NCBI RefSeq assembly: GCF_021215455.1
Contig: NZ_JAJPWV010000001.1
Location: forward strand, 496,001-560,000
Length of the DNA stretch: 64,000 bases
Source of the DNA: Mucilaginibacter roseus
Lineage (GTDB): Bacteria; Bacteroidota; Bacteroidia; Sphingobacteriales; Sphingobacteriaceae
Reading direction: 5' to 3'
Shown in pieces: positions 28,217 to 35,296 of this stretch (within the stretch, counting starts at the first letter, position 1; the number at the start of each line of letters is the position of its first letter). The notes beneath the pieces are model-generated. The model saw only the letters and a program-made list of their open reading frames with translations. It ran no database searches and was not told where the DNA came from. The position numbers were made by a program, and so were the translations under genes.

Positions 28217-29524
28217 TTAGATACGCTTTATATCGGCGCCTAACGCGATAAGCCTTTTATCAATATGCTGATAGCCACGCTCAATTTGTTCAATATTATA
28301 AATGGTTGATTTACCTTTTGCTGATAAGGCAGCGATCAATAACGATACGCCGGCACGAATATCAGGCGAGGTCATGGAGATACCGCGCAGTTGTATACGT
28401 TTATCCAAGCCTATAACGGTAGCACGGTGCGGATCGCAAAGTATGATGTTGGCGCCCATATCCAGCAGCTTATCAACAAAGAACAAACGGCTCTCAAACA
28501 TTTTTTGGTGTATAAGCACCGAGCCTTTAGCCTGTGTGGCTACTACCAGCACAATGCTCAACAGGTCAGGCGTAAAGCCCGGCCACGGCGCATCGGCAAC
28601 AGTAAGTATTGATCCATCTATAAAGGTATCAATCTCATAATGATCCTGTTCCGGGATGAAGATGTCATCGCCACGGAGCTCCATTTTAATACCCAGGCGC
28701 TTGAATACCTCAGGTATAATACCTAACTCTTTGTACTGAACATCCTTAATGGTGATCTCTGAACCGGTCATAGCTGCAAGGCCGATGAACGAGCCAATCT
28801 CGATCATATCCGGCAGCATACGGTGCTCGGTACCACCCAGGCGTTCAACGCCTTCAATGGTAAGCAAATTTGAACCTATGCCGCTGATATTGGCACCCAT
28901 GCGGTTAAGCATTTTACAAAGCTGCTGCAGGTAAGGCTCGCAGGCGGCGTTATAAATAGTAGTGGTACCTTTAGCTAATACAGCCGCCATCACAATATTG
29001 GCGGTACCGGTTACCGAGGCTTCGTCAAGCAAAATATAAGTACCTTGTAGGTTCGACGCGTCAACATTAAAAAATTCTTCTGTAGTATCGTAGTTAAAGC
29101 GTGCGCCCAGTTTTTCAAAACCAAGGAAGTGGGTATCCAAACGGCGACGGCCAATTTTATCGCCACCCGGTTTCGGGATGGCAGCCTTGCCAAAACGGGC
29201 CAGCAGCGGGCCAACAATCATGATAGAACCGCGTAAGCTACCACCTTTAGCCTTAAATGCTTCAGACTGAAAGAAGTTTTGGTCAATGTTTTTGGCTTCA
29301 AAGGTGTAGGTATCGTCATTGAGGCGCTCAATGGCAACCCCCATATCGCCCAATAATTCTATCAGCTTGTTAACATCAACAATATCGGGTATGTTGCTTA
29401 TGGTAACTTTTTCTTCGGTTAGCAGTACAGCTGAAAGTATCTGCAGCGATTCGTTCTTTGCGCCCTGTGGTACAATTTCGCCCTTAAGCTTTTTGCCGCC
29501 AATTATTTCAAATGCGTTCTTCAT
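28217..29524 (-). CDS. murA: UDP-N-acetylglucosamine 1-carboxyvinyltransferase (Asp-type MurA)
   Basis: First committed step of peptidoglycan synthesis: transfers enolpyruvate from PEP to UDP-GlcNAc. 435 residues with the two-domain EPSP-synthase fold. Lys23-Asn24 of 'GAKNESL' are the conserved substrate-binding pair. The flexible active-site loop reads 'PKPGGDKIGRRRLDTH': the residue aligned with the E. coli catalytic and fosfomycin-target Cys115 is Asp122. An Asp at this site is known in mycobacterial and chlamydial MurA, where it keeps activity and gives fosfomycin insensitivity. The gene lies 102 bases downstream of the DUF4290 gene on the same strand, probably one transcript. Confidence 0.95.
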   Translation of the reverse strand: MKNAFEIIGGKKLKGEIVPQGAKNESLQILSAVLLTEEKVTISNIPDIVDVNKLIELLGDMGVAIERLNDDTYTFEAKNIDQNFFQSEAFKAKGGSLRGSIMIVGPLLARFGKAAIPKPGGDKIGRRRLDTHFLGFEKLGARFNYDTTEEFFNVDASNLQGTYILLDEASVTGTANIVMAAVLAKGTTTIYNAACEPYLQQLCKMLNRMGANISGIGSNLLTIEGVERLGGTEHRMLPDMIEIGSFIGLAAMTGSEITIKDVQYKELGIIPEVFKRLGIKMELRGDDIFIPEQDHYEIDTFIDGSILTVADAPWPGFTPDLLSIVLVVATQAKGSVLIHQKMFESRLFFVDKLLDMGANIILCDPHRATVIGLDKRIQLRGISMTSPDIRAGVSLLIAALSAKGKSTIYNIEQIERGYQHIDKRLIALGADIKRI

Positions 29525-29626
29525 AAATTAGTGTTGGTAATAAACAGATATGGCAAGGTTAATACCTTGCCCATCCTTAAAAAGTTTTTCGGTTCAAAAA
29601 TAAAAAAAGCCTGAAGTTTTTAACGC

Positions 29627-30346
29627 TTAAAATTTACGCCCGCCGCCATTACTGCGGTTACGGTTGTTTTGGTTATTGTTGCGTTGGCCGCCACTACCAT
29701 TGTTATTGCTGCGGCCGCGGTTGTTTTGATTATTGTTTTTTCCGCGGTTGTTTTGGTTGTTAACCGGGTTGGTGCGGTACTCAACCTTATTCAGGTTAAC
29801 ATTATCATCAAGCTTAAGCTCCCCGCGCGACATGCTTGCCAGATCAGCCAGTATGATCTCGTCAGACACCGAATCCTTGTTCCACTGCACATAAGCCATT
29901 TTCATGAAATTGGCAATTGATTGTACCATGTGGCGTTTACGCTCAGGTTCCTCAATGGCTTTGGCACGCTCTATCATCAGCTCAATGGTTTTGCCATAGT
30001 GCTTGGCGCGTATGCGCTGGTTAGGATAGTTAAGCGGCTGAGGTTTTATGTGGATTGACTCGGGGGTTGGTTTTGGGTAGGGCGAGTCAACATCTATCTT
30101 ATAATCAGATATAATGTGCAGGTGATCCCAGAGTTTATGCTTAAAGTCGGCAACATCGCGCAGGTGAGGGTTCAAAAAACCCATCAAATCAATAACCACC
30201 TGTGCGTAGCGGTTACGTTCCTCTTTACTGTCAAGATTGCAGATATATTTGACCATGTTTTGCACATTACGGCCATATTCGGTCAATATTAGTTTGTTCC
30301 TTGTAGAGTTATAATCAAACTCGGCAGGCGCTTTGGTATAAGCCAT
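29627..30346 (-). CDS. DUF4290 protein with Asn/Gly/Arg-rich tail
   Basis: 239 residues. Residues ~1-185 are a helical DUF4290 domain ('EYGRNVQNMVKYICNL', 'FMKMAYVQWNKDS'), a family I know only from Bacteroidota. From ~190 the protein becomes a low-complexity tail of Asn, Gly and Arg ('NNRGKNNNQNNRGRSNNN'), which resembles RGG-type RNA-binding or phase-separating tails and ends in 'GGGRKF'. The gene precedes murA on the same strand, a pairing that suggests a link to cell-wall synthesis or its control, but no function is established from the sequence. Confidence 0.88.
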   Translation of the reverse strand: MAYTKAPAEFDYNSTRNKLILTEYGRNVQNMVKYICNLDSKEERNRYAQVVIDLMGFLNPHLRDVADFKHKLWDHLHIISDYKIDVDSPYPKPTPESIHIKPQPLNYPNQRIRAKHYGKTIELMIERAKAIEEPERKRHMVQSIANFMKMAYVQWNKDSVSDEIILADLASMSRGELKLDDNVNLNKVEYRTNPVNNQNNRGKNNNQNNRGRSNNNGSGGQRNNNQNNRNRSNGGGRKF

Positions 30347-30533
30347 GTATTATTATGAATGAAAATTTAATGTAGCCCCTGGCGCTTAAACAGCAGCCTG
30401 ACTAAAAATGACAAGTTGTATTAATAATTTTTCTTGTAGTAACGCAAATATAATGCAAATGTGTTAATGTACAAATAACATTATTAGGGCTGTAAGTTTA
30501 ATTACTTTATTTTAGCAGATAAACTCTGCCACT

Positions 30534-31646
30534 TTGAAACAGGAAATAATCATAACCGGGATAAACATTTACCGCTTCAATATACCAATGGAGCCATTTA
30601 GTATAGCTACCGGCACAATGGATCATGCACAGAATGTATTTATCCGGGTGCATACCGATGCGGGTTTTTATGGGGTGGGCGAGTGCTCGGCCTTCCCGAT
30701 GATTGTAGGCGAAACGCAGGATACCTGCCTGGTTATGGCAAAAGAATTTGCCCGTTTATGGGTTGGTAACAACGCCCTGGATATTGAAGCCCGTATGCAG
30801 CAACTGCATAGTTTTACCGCAGGTAATACTACCATCAAGAGCGCGTTTGATATGGCCCTTTTTGATATTGCCGCCAAGAACGCAGGCTTACCGCTATACA
30901 AATTTTTAGGCGGTGCGGTACGAGATATTGAAACTGACATCACCATAGGTATTGGTATACCCGAAGCCATGGCCGAAAAGGCTGCGCATTTTAAGGCTAC
31001 CGGTGCTACTATATTAAAGGTAAAATTGGGTAAGGACGCGCTCACGGATGTTGAGCGCATAAAACAGATTCGCAATGCTGTGGGAGATAGTATGCGCATT
31101 CGCGTGGATGCCAATCAGGGTTGGAGTTTTGACGATGCTGTTTTAGCACTAAATGGCATAGCACCATATAATATAGAATTTTGCGAGCAGCCTATGCGCA
31201 CCTGGTATGACGACCGCTTGCCCGAACTCATGCAACAATCGTCTGTAAAAATTATGGCTGATGAAAGCGTGTATAATCATCATGATGCACGTAAACAGAT
31301 CGAAAGCGGATCATGCCATTATATTAACATTAAATTCTCCAAATCAGGCGGCATGCTCGAAGCGAAAAAGATTCATGATGTAGCAGCCCTGCACAATATA
31401 CCGTGCATGATGGGCGGCATGCTCGAAAGCCGTATTGGCCTGAGCGCTAAGCTGCACTTTGCCTACTCAAGCCCGAATATTAAATTTTATGATATGGACA
31501 CCTGTATGCTTGGGCACCTGGCCGACCCATGTGTAGGCGGCGTAAAATATAACGGATATTATTTGAAGATAGATGATGTACCCGGAATTGGCGCAGATGC
31601 CGATGAGAACTTTTTAGCGAATTGTGAAAGGTTTACCATCGAATAA
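30534..31646 (+). CDS. Dipeptide epimerase (L-Ala-D/L-Glu epimerase type), TTG start
   Basis: Enolase-superfamily enzyme of the muconate-lactonising/dipeptide-epimerase group, 370 residues. The catalytic 'LKVKLG' K-x-K, the metal ligands in 'RVDANQGWS', 'FCEQPM' and 'MADESV', and the second catalytic Lys in 'INIKFSKSGG' are all present. Such enzymes turn L-Ala-D-Glu from murein tripeptide into L-Ala-L-Glu during cell-wall recycling, though other dipeptides are possible. The start is TTG at 30534: an in-frame stop lies 21 bases upstream, and the next Met (residue 17) would remove the first beta strand. The NlpC/P60 peptidase at 56.9 kb could supply its substrate. Confidence 0.87.
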   Translation: MKQEIIITGINIYRFNIPMEPFSIATGTMDHAQNVFIRVHTDAGFYGVGECSAFPMIVGETQDTCLVMAKEFARLWVGNNALDIEARMQQLHSFTAGNTTIKSAFDMALFDIAAKNAGLPLYKFLGGAVRDIETDITIGIGIPEAMAEKAAHFKATGATILKVKLGKDALTDVERIKQIRNAVGDSMRIRVDANQGWSFDDAVLALNGIAPYNIEFCEQPMRTWYDDRLPELMQQSSVKIMADESVYNHHDARKQIESGSCHYINIKFSKSGGMLEAKKIHDVAALHNIPCMMGGMLESRIGLSAKLHFAYSSPNIKFYDMDTCMLGHLADPCVGGVKYNGYYLKIDDVPGIGADADENFLANCERFTIE

Positions 31647-31650
31647 ACAA

Positions 31651-31680
31651 AAAGGCTCCTGACGATCATCAGGAGCCTTT
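31651..31680. terminator. Bidirectional terminator between epimerase and M20 peptidase
   Basis: Perfect 12-bp stem (31651-31662 with 31669-31680) and 6-base loop, with A-rich and T-rich flanks, between two converging genes. Confidence 0.92.
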
Positions 31681-31701
31681 CATTCATATATAAGGTCACG
31701 T

Positions 31702-33072
31702 TTACTTGCTCAAATCAGCAAAATGCTTAAAGAACAGCGGTATAGTTTCAATGCCTTTAAAGTAGTTGGCAATATCATACTTTTCGTTTGGTGAGTGCAG
31801 GTTGTCACTATCCAGGCCAAAGCCCATCAATACGGTTTTTATGCCAAGCTCTGCTTCAAATAATGCTACGATGGGTATGCTGCCGCCGCCACGGGTTGGT
31901 ATAGGCTCTTTCCCGAATGATTCGGCAATGGCTTGTTGTGCCGCTTTGTAGGCTATGCTATCAGTTGGCGTAACCACCGGTTCGCCGCCGTGGTGCGGGG
32001 TTACTTTTACTTTAACTGTGGCCGGAGCTATACTCAAAAAATAATCAGTAAACAATTTGGTTATTTTAGCTGAACCCTGGTTGGGCACCAAACGCATAGA
32101 TATTTTGGCACTTGCTTTTGATGGCAATACGGTTTTGGCACCTTCGCCAATGTAGCCACCCCAAATGCCGTTTACCTCAAGGGTAGGGCGGGTACCGGTA
32201 CGTTCAAAGGTGGAATAACCTTTTTCGCCCCAAAGTTCGTTAACGCCAAGGTCGGCTTTATATTCCGCATCATCGTAAGGCGCACTGTTTAGGGCATCAC
32301 GTTCGGCACTACTCAAATCTATTACATCATCGTAAAAACCGGGGATGGCTATGCGGTTATTTTCGTCATGTAGTGAAGCAATCATTTTAGCCAGTATAGT
32401 GGCCGGGTTGGCAACTGCACCGCCGTAAACGCCGGAGTGCAGATCGCGGTTAGGACCGGTAACTTCAACCTCAAGATAGGAGAGGCCACGTAAACCGGTT
32501 TCAAGAGACGGGTGTTCCATACTGATCATGGCCGTGTCTGATATTAATATAACGTCGGCTTTTAGCCTGTTTTTATTCTGCTTAACAAAATCGCCCAGGT
32601 TGTCTGAACCTACTTCTTCTTCTCCCTCAATCATAAATTTAATGTTGCAGGGCAGGCCGTCAGTTTGCATCATCAGCTCAAAAGCCTTTACATGCATATA
32701 AAACTGGCCTTTGTCATCACACGCGCCACGGGCAAATATCTTACCGTCGCGTATGGTGGGCTCAAACGGTGGTGTTTCCCACAGTTCCAGTGGGTCAGGC
32801 GGTTGTACATCGTAATGCCCGTAAACCAAAACCGTTGGTTTATTGGCATCAATAATTTTTTCTCCGTAAACAATAGGGTAGCCGGCTGTTTGGCATACTT
32901 CTACGTTATCGGCGCCGGCTTCAATTAGCTTCTTTGCAACAAAGTCAGCTGTTTTTAAAACGTCGGCTTTATATTTTGGGTCTGCGCTTACAGACGGGTA
33001 GCGCAGTAAATCAAACAGTTCATCAAGCATTCGCTGCTCATGCTGTGCAACATAATTTTTTATGACTGACAT
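31702..33072 (-). CDS. M20-family dipeptidase
   Basis: Zinc metallopeptidase of the M20/ArgE/PepV group, 456 residues from ATG 33072. Metal-binding motifs are 'VYGHYDVQPPDP' (His and Asp), 'GACDDKGQ' (bridging Asp) and 'EGEEEVGS' (general-base Glu and metal Glu); the lid domain sits in the middle (~210-330). It has no signal peptide, so it probably hydrolyses dipeptides in the cytoplasm. An in-frame TTG at 33093 would add seven residues, but it lies within the -7 promoter box and is rejected. It converges with the dipeptide epimerase, so both neighbours act on small peptides. Confidence 0.92.
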   Translation of the reverse strand: MSVIKNYVAQHEQRMLDELFDLLRYPSVSADPKYKADVLKTADFVAKKLIEAGADNVEVCQTAGYPIVYGEKIIDANKPTVLVYGHYDVQPPDPLELWETPPFEPTIRDGKIFARGACDDKGQFYMHVKAFELMMQTDGLPCNIKFMIEGEEEVGSDNLGDFVKQNKNRLKADVILISDTAMISMEHPSLETGLRGLSYLEVEVTGPNRDLHSGVYGGAVANPATILAKMIASLHDENNRIAIPGFYDDVIDLSSAERDALNSAPYDDAEYKADLGVNELWGEKGYSTFERTGTRPTLEVNGIWGGYIGEGAKTVLPSKASAKISMRLVPNQGSAKITKLFTDYFLSIAPATVKVKVTPHHGGEPVVTPTDSIAYKAAQQAIAESFGKEPIPTRGGGSIPIVALFEAELGIKTVLMGFGLDSDNLHSPNEKYDIANYFKGIETIPLFFKHFADLSK

Positions 33073-33090
33073 AAATAAATGTATTTGCAG

Positions 33091-33098
33091 CAAATATA
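33091..33098 (-). promoter_or_regulatory. -7 promoter box (TATATTTG) for the M20 peptidase
   Basis: Perfect TAnnTTTG on the minus strand, 18 bases upstream of ATG 33072. Its final TTG is what creates the false upstream start at 33093. Confidence 0.65.
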
Positions 33099-33178
33099 GC
33101 GTAAGTTGCTTTTAAACCATGCCGTTTTTCAATAACCGTGCAGCGTTGCGCCGCCGGAATTATATATAGGTACTGATA

Positions 33179-33349
33179 TCAATCAGCAGTTGATATATCA
33201 TGTATAGTACTGCCCGGAGCTTTCTCGTTTAAACGAGCCTTTTCTATTTTAATAGTATTCTCGGCAGGTACGTCGTTTTTCTTGTTAAATGACCATGCAG
33301 TTATGCCTGATGTAAGTATGATGGCAGCTGCTATAAAGTATTTTTTCAT
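33179..33349 (-). CDS. Small secreted peptide with C-terminal DISTAD motif (member 1 of 10)
   Basis: A 56-residue product starting 'MKKYFIAAAIILTSGITAW', i.e. a signal peptide or membrane anchor, then a charged mature part that ends exactly at the stop with 'GSTIHDISTAD'. The ending is a variant of the G-x-K-K-D-[IV]-S-x-A-D terminus shared by the nine genes upstream on the same strand. It is the most diverged and most downstream member. There is no match to a family I know. Function unknown. Confidence 0.75.
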   Translation of the reverse strand: MKKYFIAAAIILTSGITAWSFNKKNDVPAENTIKIEKARLNEKAPGSTIHDISTAD

Positions 33350-33393
33350 CGTTCTGAAATGTCTAATGCTTAAAAATCTTCCTCACGTTACAA

Positions 33394-33585
33394 TTAGTCT
33401 GCTGAAGACACATCTTTTTTATCACCTGCTTTAGTGAAATCGGCTGAAGAAACGTCCTTTTTGTCGCCTGCTTTAGCGTCTGCTGATGACACGTCTTTTT
33501 TATCGCCGGCCTTGTTTTCTGTTGCTGCTACTGAAGAGAATACGGTTGAAAGAACTAATGCTGCTGCTATGATTGACTTTTTCAT
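33394..33585 (-). CDS. Triple-repeat secreted peptide precursor (member 2; tandem copy A)
   Basis: 63 residues: signal peptide 'MKKSIIAAALVLSTVFSSV', predicted cut near Ala20-Ala21, then three copies of 'AGDKKDVSSAD' at residues 26-36, 39-49 and 53-63, the last ending at the stop codon. Linkers are 'AK' and 'FTK'. At DNA level the first and second repeats differ in 7 of 11 codons, all silent, so the peptide itself is under selection. It is one of five near-identical 258-bp units. The function is unknown; it looks like a multi-copy peptide precursor. Confidence 0.85.
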   Translation of the reverse strand: MKKSIIAAALVLSTVFSSVAATENKAGDKKDVSSADAKAGDKKDVSSADFTKAGDKKDVSSAD

Positions 33586-33651
33586 GATCTGTATTTTATT
33601 GGGTGTTTGTTTGTTGTTGTATGTTGATTACCTGTAAGTTGTGTGTTGTAA

Positions 33652-33843
33652 TTAGTCTGCTGAAGACACATCTTTTTTATCACCTGCGTTAGTGAAATCT
33701 GCTGAGCTTACATCTTTTTTATCGCCTGCTTTTGAGTCTGCTGATGACACGTCTTTTTTATCGCCGGCCTTGTTTTCGGTTGCTGCTACTGAAGAGAATA
33801 CGGTTGAAAGCACTAATGCTGCTGCTATGATTGACTTTTTCAT
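33652..33843 (-). CDS. Triple-repeat secreted peptide precursor (member 3; tandem copy B)
   Basis: 63 residues, same signal peptide and three 'AGDKKDVSSAD' repeats as copy A, with linkers 'SK' and 'FTN'. The 'SK' linker and the 'GTGTCTGC'-type spacer upstream are shared with the copy at 34168 but not with the copies at 33394 and 33910, an alternating pattern that points to duplication of a two-gene, 516-bp block. Confidence 0.85.
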   Translation of the reverse strand: MKKSIIAAALVLSTVFSSVAATENKAGDKKDVSSADSKAGDKKDVSSADFTNAGDKKDVSSAD

Positions 33844-33909
33844 GATCTGTATTTTATTGGGTGTCTGCTTGTTGTTATATGTTGATTATCTGTAAGTTGT
33901 ATATTGTAA

Positions 33910-34101
33910 TTAGTCGGCTGAAGACACATCTTTTTTATCACCTGCGTTAGTGAAATCCGCCGAAGAAACGTCCTTTTTGTCGCCTGCTTTAGCGTCTGCT
34001 GATGACACGTCTTTTTTATCGCCGGCTTTATTTTCTGTTGCTGCTATTGAAGAGAATACGGTTGAAAGAACTAATGCTGCTGCTATGATTGACTTTTTCA
34101 T
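33910..34101 (-). CDS. Triple-repeat secreted peptide precursor (member 4; tandem copy C)
   Basis: 63 residues; signal peptide differs from copy A by one residue ('SSIAA' for 'SSVAA'). The linkers are 'AK' and 'FTN', and the three 'AGDKKDVSSAD' repeats are unchanged. The upstream spacer matches that of copy A. The conservative Val/Ile change falls in the signal peptide while the repeated motif stays fixed. Confidence 0.85.
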   Translation of the reverse strand: MKKSIIAAALVLSTVFSSIAATENKAGDKKDVSSADAKAGDKKDVSSADFTNAGDKKDVSSAD

Positions 34102-34167
34102 GATCTGTATTTTATTGGGTGTTTGTTTGTTGTTGTATGTTGATTATCTGTAAGTTGTGTATTGTAA

Positions 34168-34359
34168 TTAGTCTGCTGAAGACACATCTTTTTTATCGCC
34201 TGCTTTAGTGAAATCCGCCGAAGAAACATCCTTTTTATCGCCTGCTTTTGAGTCTGCTGATGACACGTCTTTTTTATCGCCGGCCTTGTTTTCGGTTGCT
34301 GCTACTGAAGAGAATACGGTTGAAAGCACTAATGCTGCTGCTATGATTGACTTTTTCAT
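34168..34359 (-). CDS. Triple-repeat secreted peptide precursor (member 5; tandem copy D)
   Basis: 63 residues with linkers 'SK' and 'FTK' between the three 'AGDKKDVSSAD' repeats; it pairs with copy B by linker and spacer sequence. Same strand and same 66-base gap as its neighbours, with no promoter box in the gap, so the array is likely read as one message. Confidence 0.85.
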   Translation of the reverse strand: MKKSIIAAALVLSTVFSSVAATENKAGDKKDVSSADSKAGDKKDVSSADFTKAGDKKDVSSAD

Positions 34360-34425
34360 GATCTGTATTTTATTGGGTGTCTACTTGTTGTTATATGTTG
34401 ATTATCTGTAAGTTGTGTATTGTAA

Positions 34426-34617
34426 TTAGTCTGCTGACGACACATCTTTTTTATCACCTGCATTGGTAAAATCCGCTGAAGAAACATCCTTTTTGTCGCC
34501 TGCTTTAGCGTCTGCTGATGACACGTCTTTTTTATCGCCGGCCTTGTTTTCTGTTGCTGCTACTGAAGAGAATACGGTTGAAAGAACTAATGCTGCTGCT
34601 ATGATTGACTTTTTCAT
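34426..34617 (-). CDS. Triple-repeat secreted peptide precursor (member 6; tandem copy E)
   Basis: 63 residues from the ATG at 34617, with linkers 'AK' and 'FTN'. The frame stays open upstream to an ATG at 34716, but that extension reads through the intergenic spacer and would bury the signal peptide, so the start aligned with the sister copies is chosen. The upstream spacer differs slightly (one extra base), marking the edge of the near-identical array. Confidence 0.85.
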   Translation of the reverse strand: MKKSIIAAALVLSTVFSSVAATENKAGDKKDVSSADAKAGDKKDVSSADFTNAGDKKDVSSAD

Positions 34618-34684
34618 GATCTGTATTTTTATTGGGGTATTTATTGTTGTTGTATATTGATTATCTGTAAGTTGTGTGTTGTAA

Positions 34685-34876
34685 TTAGTCTGCTGAAGAC
34701 ACATCTTTTTTATCACCTGCGTTAGTGAAATCTGCTGAGCTTACATCCTTTTTATCGCCTACTTTATAGTCTGCTGACGATACGTCTTTCTTGTCACCTG
34801 CATTGGTAGTGTTTGCTGATACCGAGGTGAATACTGTTACTAAAGCCAGTGCGCTTGCTAAGAATATCTTTTTCAT
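34685..34876 (-). CDS. Triple-repeat secreted peptide precursor (member 7; diverged copy F)
   Basis: 63 residues. The signal peptide is different ('MKKIFLASALALVTVFTSV'), yet the three repeats are kept: 'AGDKKDVSSAD', 'VGDKKDVSSAD', 'AGDKKDVSSAD', with linkers 'YK' and 'FTN'. A diverged leader with a conserved repeat shows that the repeat, not the leader, carries the function. It is likely the ancestral single copy from which the five-copy array arose. Confidence 0.85.
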   Translation of the reverse strand: MKKIFLASALALVTVFTSVSANTTNAGDKKDVSSADYKVGDKKDVSSADFTNAGDKKDVSSAD

Positions 34877-34945
34877 ATCTGTATATTTTAAATTTTATAG
34901 TCTTTGTGTAATAAATATTTTTTATATATGATTATATTTGTTATT

Positions 34946-35083
34946 TCAATCGGCTGAACTGATGTCGTTCTTAAATCCAATCAGTACATGAAGAGGCGCC
35001 TGGGGCTTAGGCTCATGCTTTTTTTGGCATGACGCTAAAAATCCACCCACTGCTATCAATGATATCCATGCTAACTTTTTCAT
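34946..35083 (-). CDS. Small lipoprotein ending GFKNDISSAD (member 8)
   Basis: 45 residues. Lipoprotein signal with lipobox 'FLASC' (Cys19), a Lys/His/Pro-rich linker ('QKKHEPKPQAPLH'), and a C-terminus 'GFKNDISSAD' that ends at the stop. It has one copy of the motif instead of three. A lipid anchor with a short stalk would display the C-terminal motif at a membrane surface. It is shorter than usual gene-calling cutoffs. Confidence 0.75.
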   Translation of the reverse strand: MKKLAWISLIAVGGFLASCQKKHEPKPQAPLHVLIGFKNDISSAD

Positions 35084-35119
35084 GATGATTTGTTTTATAA
35101 GTTTTTGTAGTACAAATGT

Positions 35120-35263
35120 TTAGTCTGCAACGCTAATGTCTTTTTTAAAGCCGGCCAGTGTTTTGGCTGGTGCTTCTATTCGCAGCTTAGCTTCTTTTTT
35201 ACAAGATGTAAGTGAAGTTGCGCCTACGGTGGCTATAGCTATAATTATGGCGATCTTTTTCAT
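35120..35263 (-). CDS. Small lipoprotein ending GFKKDISVAD (member 9)
   Basis: 47 residues. Lipoprotein signal with lipobox 'SLTSC' (Cys21), a short Lys/Ala-rich stalk ('KKEAKLRIEAPAKTLA') and the single C-terminal motif 'GFKKDISVAD'. Same layout as member 8 with a different stalk sequence, so only the lipobox and C-terminus are conserved between them. Confidence 0.75.
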   Translation of the reverse strand: MKKIAIIIAIATVGATSLTSCKKEAKLRIEAPAKTLAGFKKDISVAD

Positions 35264-35296
35264 GTTCGTTGCTTATTAAAATTGTATAGTTAAGTA

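Larger units (their letters stand above)
33394..34876 (-). repeat. Tandem gene array, 258-bp period, six units
   Basis: Gene starts and stops recur every 258 bases (stops at 33394, 33652, 33910, 34168, 34426, then 34685 with one extra base). Each unit is a 192-base gene plus a 66-base A/C-rich spacer (minus strand). Units A/C and B/D share linker and spacer variants. Within every gene a 33-base motif is repeated three times, so this is a repeat nested in a repeat. Confidence 0.95.

Noticed and set aside
33434-34660. Plus-strand frames of 65-67 codons opposite the peptide array
   Set aside because: They repeat only because the minus-strand genes repeat; the first half is the complement of the motif and the rest runs into the spacer.
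34426-34716. 96-residue version of tandem copy E
   Set aside because: The extra N-terminus is translated spacer and would hide the signal peptide; the sister copies start at the equivalent of 34617.
33394-34876. Regular 258-bp repeats considered as a CRISPR or minisatellite
   Set aside because: Units are far longer than CRISPR repeats, have no unique spacers or cas genes, and each unit is a complete ORF with a signal peptide and silent-only changes.
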